Source: Methanosarcina sp. (GTDB taxonomy: Archaea > Halobacteriota > Methanosarcinia > Methanosarcinales > Methanosarcinaceae). From it: a stretch of 6,169 nucleotides of DNA. The DNA lies in NCBI GenBank assembly GCA_017883485.1, contig JADGNM010000169.1, forward strand, positions 1 through 6,169, read 5' to 3'. This document shows, piece by piece, positions 5,263 through 6,169 of the stretch (the stretch's first letter is position 1; each line of letters starts with the position of its first letter). Both the position numbers and the translations under genes were made by a program. Below the pieces are notes generated by a model. It searched no databases and was not told where the DNA came from. It worked only from the letters and a program-made list of their open reading frames with translations.

Positions 5263-6020
5263 TCTCAGTGGGAGTAGATTCGGGCTCGGCCACCACAAAG
5301 GCTGTCCTTATCAGCGACCGCAGGATAATTGCCCATATTATACTGCCTACAGCATTCGATTTCTTATTAGCCGCAGAAAAGGCATATAAAAACGTGCTCG
5401 TCAACACTGGAGTCGATGAAAAAGATATAAATGGCGTGTACGCAACAGGATACGGCAGAAACAGCATAAAATTTGCCAGCAAAGCTATAAGCGAGATTAC
5501 CGCCCATACATTGGGCGTTTATCACCTGTATCCTGATGTCAATGGAATTATCGATATAGGAGGTCAGGATAGCAAGGTCATCTCAGTAAATAGCGGCAGA
5601 GTGACCGATTTTTTAATGAACGATAAGTGCGCGGCTGGCACAGGCAAATTTTTAGAGTACACTGCTAGAGCGCTTGAAGTGCCGATAGAGGAATTTGGGC
5701 TCCTGGCACTTGTTTCAAAAGCACCCGCCAGCATAACGAGTATGTGCACCGTCTTTGCCGAGTCCGAGGCTATATCACTCAGGGCTAGAGGTTTTAAAAA
5801 GGAAGATATAGCAGCAGGACTCATCAAAAGCGTTGCCAGGAGAGTTGCTGTCATGGCCCGGCAAGTAGGGTTAAAACAAAACGTAGCTTTCGTAGGCGGG
5901 GTGGCAAAAAATGTCGGCATTAAGGGCGCTCTGGAAAGAGAGTTAGGCATATCGCTCTATGTGCCGCCAGAGCCCCAGATTACGGGAGCACTTGGAGCTG
6001 CTCTTTATGGCACTAAGTGA
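5259..6020 (+). CDS. HgdC-like activator ATPase (BadF/BadG/BcrA/BcrD family)
   Basis: A 253-residue ATP-hydrolysing activator of the ASKHA fold that, as a homodimer sharing one [4Fe-4S] cluster, injects a low-potential electron into an HgdB-like partner. Usual length is 255-270, so it is complete. The motifs in order are phosphate-1 VDSGSATTKAV (6-16), ATGYGRN (62-68), phosphate-2 IDIGGQDSKVI (98-108), the cluster region DKCAAGTGKFLE (122-133) with Cys124, SMCTVFAESE (161-170) with Cys163, and the adenosine motif FVGGVAKNVG (211-220). The 39-residue spacing of the two cysteines equals that of the cluster ligands of Acidaminococcus HgdC as I recall them (Cys127, Cys166). ITGALGAALYG (241-251) closes the fold. 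The start overlaps the stop of the HgdB-like gene as ATGA, so the two are cotranscribed and probably made in fixed ratio. Half of its isoleucine codons are ATA (11 of 22 counted), somewhat above the 7 of the first 23 in the AI-2E gene; a weak hint of different origin. Confidence 0.92.
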   Translation: MISVGVDSGSATTKAVLISDRRIIAHIILPTAFDFLLAAEKAYKNVLVNTGVDEKDINGVYATGYGRNSIKFASKAISEITAHTLGVYHLYPDVNGIIDIGGQDSKVISVNSGRVTDFLMNDKCAAGTGKFLEYTARALEVPIEEFGLLALVSKAPASITSMCTVFAESEAISLRARGFKKEDIAAGLIKSVARRVAVMARQVGLKQNVAFVGGVAKNVGIKGALERELGISLYVPPEPQITGALGAALYGTK

Positions 6021-6119
6021 GGCTGAGCAGCTATCTCTCGCTTCCTTTCTTTAAAGACACTTCCAATATGTTTTGTAACTATTCAGCCTCCCCCAAACCA
6101 GTTGGCTAATATCGATTTT

Positions 6120-6136
6120 GACGTAATAGGTACGTC
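6120..6136. repeat. Inverted repeat GACGTA / TACGTC downstream of the operon
   Basis: A 6-bp perfect dyad with a 5-base spacer lies about 100 bp past the operon's stop. No T tract follows it. It may be an operator for a gene beginning beyond the window or a chance palindrome. Between it and the stop, TTTCTTT (6047-6053) and GTTTTGT (6070-6076) are T-rich stretches where archaeal transcription could end. Confidence 0.25.
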
Positions 6137-6169
6137 TGATTACTAACTGATGGAAAAAGGAAAAACACG

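Noticed and set aside
4083..5950. Several minus-strand frames of 80-128 codons opposite the HgdB/HgdC operon
   Set aside because: They are shadows of the two conserved plus-strand genes; the serine/proline-rich translations are typical antisense artefacts.
6021..6088. GGCTGA (6021-6026) and TCAGCC (6083-6088) as a terminator stem
   Set aside because: The arms are six bases long and separated by 56 bases, so a stable stem is unlikely.
6150..6169. A possible gene start (ATG GAA AAA GGA AAA ACA) at the right edge
   Set aside because: Only six codons are visible and there is no Shine-Dalgarno before it, so it cannot be supported.

Overview
The window looks like a piece of a methanogenic archaeon's chromosome, most likely Methanosarcina. 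The reasons are the 3' end of a bacterial-type group II intron (common in Methanosarcina among archaea), a DUF1699 gene (a family I associate with Methanosarcinales), long AT-rich intergenic stretches carrying archaeal TATA boxes, and frequent ATA and AGA/AGG codons. No species can be named from the sequence alone.

Layout from left to right. Bases 1-97 are the 3' end of a group II intron: a 34-nt domain V and a domain VI hairpin with a bulged branch-point A, ending in ..GAC. It is inserted, in frame-compatible fashion, into a gene whose last 55 codons follow at once (98-266) and read as the C-terminal little-finger region of a DinB-type DNA polymerase IV. Next comes an AI-2E/PerM-family membrane protein (417-1442, +) with a terminator-like hairpin behind it. 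A DUF1699 gene (1647-2054, -) converges on it. That gene has a strong Shine-Dalgarno sequence, three direct repeats in its probable leader and a TATA box about 180 bp upstream. About 900 bp of AT-rich non-coding DNA with several palindromes separates it from a DUF2148 iron-sulfur protein gene (2961-3521, +), whose TATA box lies at the distance expected for a leaderless mRNA.

After another 463 bp non-coding stretch comes a two-gene operon (3985-6020, +). The first gene encodes a stand-alone HgdB-like protein of the 2-hydroxyacyl-CoA dehydratase / double-cubane-cluster protein superfamily. The second, overlapping by 4 nt, encodes its HgdC-like ATP-dependent activator. Together they should form an ATP-driven system that pushes electrons onto a low-potential Fe-S cluster. 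There is no second dehydratase subunit and no CoA-transferase nearby, so the pair resembles double-cubane cluster protein plus reductase rather than a classical hydroxyacyl-CoA dehydratase, and its substrate is unknown. A 7-bp inverted repeat lies over the predicted transcription start of the operon and could be an operator or a 5' mRNA hairpin.

The most interesting points are the intron inside dinB, the orphan HgdB/HgdC pair with its TSS-overlapping inverted repeat and in-frame 15-bp minisatellite, and the repeat-bearing leader of the DUF1699 gene. All assignments come from reading the sequence; no database search was run.
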